From the NCBI GenBank assembly GCA_051867925.1, contig JBJDZI010000009.1, positions 1 to 24,248 of the forward strand: a DNA stretch of 24,248 nucleotides. The letters run 5' to 3'. The notes beneath the pieces are model-generated. The model saw only the letters and a list, made by a program, of their open reading frames with translations, made no database searches and was not told the origin of the DNA. The translations under genes were made by a program, and so were the position numbers. Shown here in pieces: positions 23,467 to 24,248 of this stretch. The DNA is from CAKSQF01 sp051867925 (GTDB lineage: Bacteria > Bacillota > Clostridia > Oscillospirales > CAG-272). Position 1 is the stretch's first letter; every line of letters starts with the position of its first letter.

Positions 23467-23748
23467 TCACGCCTTTGCGTAAACGCTGACGCACTTCTTG
23501 CTGCCGCTCTTCATCTCAAACTTCACTGTGCCGTCGATGAGTGCGTACAGGGTATCGTCGGAACCCTTGCCTACGCCTTCACCGGGATGGATGTGAGTGC
23601 CTCTCTGGCGAACGATAATGTTGCCGGCGATCACTGCCTGACCGTCAGCCTTCTTTACGCCAAGACGCTTGGACTCACTGTCACGGCCGTTCTTGGTAGA
23701 ACCTACGCCTTTTTTGTGAGCAAAAAACTGCAAACTGATTCTAAGCAT
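23467..23748 (-). CDS. rpmA: 50S ribosomal protein L27 precursor
   Basis: L27 reaches towards the peptidyl-transferase centre of the large subunit. The 93-residue protein begins MLRISLQFFA-HKKGVGS, the Firmicutes form whose N-terminal propeptide is removed after LQFFA by the Prp protease encoded immediately upstream. The body is canonical: STKNGRDSESKRLGVKKADGQ, RQRGTHIHPGEGVGKGSDDTL and KFEMKSGSKKCVSVYA. GGAGG lies just before the start and touches the end of prp, which stops 14 bp earlier. In many Firmicutes obg follows rpmA; here a terminator does. Confidence 0.98.
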   Translation of the reverse strand: MLRISLQFFAHKKGVGSTKNGRDSESKRLGVKKADGQAVIAGNIIVRQRGTHIHPGEGVGKGSDDTLYALIDGTVKFEMKSGSKKCVSVYAKA

Positions 23749-23762
23749 TTTCGTATCCTCCG

Positions 23763-24125
23763 TTACAAATTTTCGGGACCCTCTGCTTCATCAACGTCCA
23801 GATAGCCGTCGTACTCCTCCAGCAGATCCATAAGCTGGATGTAGTAGGCGTAAATCAAACCGCCGACGGCGTAGGCTTTCTTCTCGTCCTCCGCATATGC
23901 GGGGAGAGCAGCCTTGCAGATCACTGTAATATCGGTAGTCTGCTCGTCGATGGTATAATCCACGTCGGAAGCATAGGAAACTTCGATGGCGTTGATCATC
24001 AGCATGGTCATTGCCGAGATGGCCGCGCAGAGGATGTCCTCTCCCTCGGGAGCGAACCCGGTGTGACCGGTTTCCTTGAAGCCGTAATAAACGCCGTTTT
24101 TCTTAAAAAATGTGACCTTTGTCAT
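23763..24125 (-). CDS. prp: Ribosomal-processing cysteine protease Prp
   Basis: Prp (formerly the YsxB family) cleaves the N-terminal propeptide of ribosomal protein L27, an essential step in Firmicutes that have it. The 120-residue protein shows the family core FKETGHTGFAPEGEDILCAAISAM with catalytic His21 and Cys33 (given here as one family signature of short conserved blocks: GHTG and DILCAAIS). It sits between rplU and rpmA, the standard place, and its substrate rpmA carries the matching LQFFA site. No clear Shine-Dalgarno precedes the ATG. The 21-bp gap after rplU instead contains the palindrome GACTGA-A-TCAGTC, so coupling to rplU is likely. Confidence 0.95.
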   Translation of the reverse strand: MTKVTFFKKNGVYYGFKETGHTGFAPEGEDILCAAISAMTMLMINAIEVSYASDVDYTIDEQTTDITVICKAALPAYAEDEKKAYAVGGLIYAYYIQLMDLLEEYDGYLDVDEAEGPENL

Positions 24126-24146
24126 GGGACTGATTCAGTCAGCCGA

Positions 24147-24248
24147 TTACAGGCTGATGGTCTGGATCTGAACCTTGGTGTAGGGCTGTCTGTGACCGAT
24201 CTTCTTCTTCTCGTTCTTCTTGGACTTGTACTTGAAGACGTAGATCTT
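24147..24248 (-). CDS. rplU: 50S ribosomal protein L21, C-terminal part (5' truncated by window edge)
   Basis: Only the last 33 residues are present, too short a piece to stand out as an ORF by itself. The translation contains FKYKSKKNEKKKIGHRQPYT and ends KVQIQTISL, and KYKSKKN followed by GHRQPYTKV is the conserved L21 C-terminus. The stop TAA is at 24149-24147. Order rplU-prp-rpmA is the usual one in Firmicutes. The promoter and any L21 leader lie outside the window. Confidence 0.96.
   Translation of the reverse strand, partial: KIYVFKYKSKKNEKKKIGHRQPYTKVQIQTISL

Noticed and set aside
24128..24140. Palindrome GACTGA-A-TCAGTC between rplU and prp as a regulatory element
   Set aside because: A one-base centre cannot form an RNA hairpin of useful length; I noted it only as lying where a ribosome site would be expected.

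Overview
The window reads as chromosomal DNA of a moderately GC-rich Clostridia member (Bacillota), most plausibly an Oscillospiraceae/Ruminococcaceae-type gut anaerobe. The basis is an HrcA/CIRCE-controlled hrcA-grpE-dnaK-dnaJ-prmA operon, AddAB in place of RecBCD, a class B sortase, an L27 precursor with an LQFFA propeptide beside its Prp protease, and a DnaK lacking the Gram-negative-type insertion. The genus assignment is inference. No phage, IS element, CRISPR array, tRNA or rRNA was seen.

Layout. (1) 1-789 is the 3' end of uvrA, followed by a palindromic REP-like element (818-897). (2) 1057-2785 is a probable two-gene unit: a class B sortase with its own consensus promoter and a family 2 glycosyltransferase, closed by a terminator at 2904-2927. 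(3) 3072-8879 is the heat-shock operon: a CIRCE operator, hrcA, grpE, dnaK, a strong intercistronic hairpin, dnaJ and prmA. A second, contracted CIRCE-like repeat lies about 110 bp upstream of the operator. (4) 8924-9483 is a monocistronic threonine-rich lipoprotein gene with a near-perfect promoter and terminator. (5) 9509-18746 starts from another consensus promoter: a divergent type IIA topoisomerase B subunit without an adjacent A subunit, then addB and addA. AddA carries an expanding tandem-repeat linker. (6) 18850-20148 is a second lipoprotein with two discoidin-like domains, ended by a bidirectional terminator. (7) On the minus strand are a 995-residue secreted GLUG/leucine-rich-repeat protein with a C-terminal membrane anchor (20358-23345) and the ribosomal operon end rplU (partial)-prp-rpmA (24248-23467) with its terminator.

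Functional themes. The core genes cover DNA repair (UvrA, AddAB), protein folding (HrcA regulon), ribosome maturation (L21, Prp, L27, PrmA) and DNA topology. The accessory part is cell-surface biology: a sortase without a visible substrate, two lipoproteins and a large repeat-built surface protein. No clearly new multi-gene defence or biosynthetic system is visible. The unusual items are the orphan divergent ParE-like protein, the second CIRCE-like repeat, a possible leaderless 13-codon ORF ahead of the Thr-rich lipoprotein, the AddA linker repeats, and several palindromic intergenic elements.
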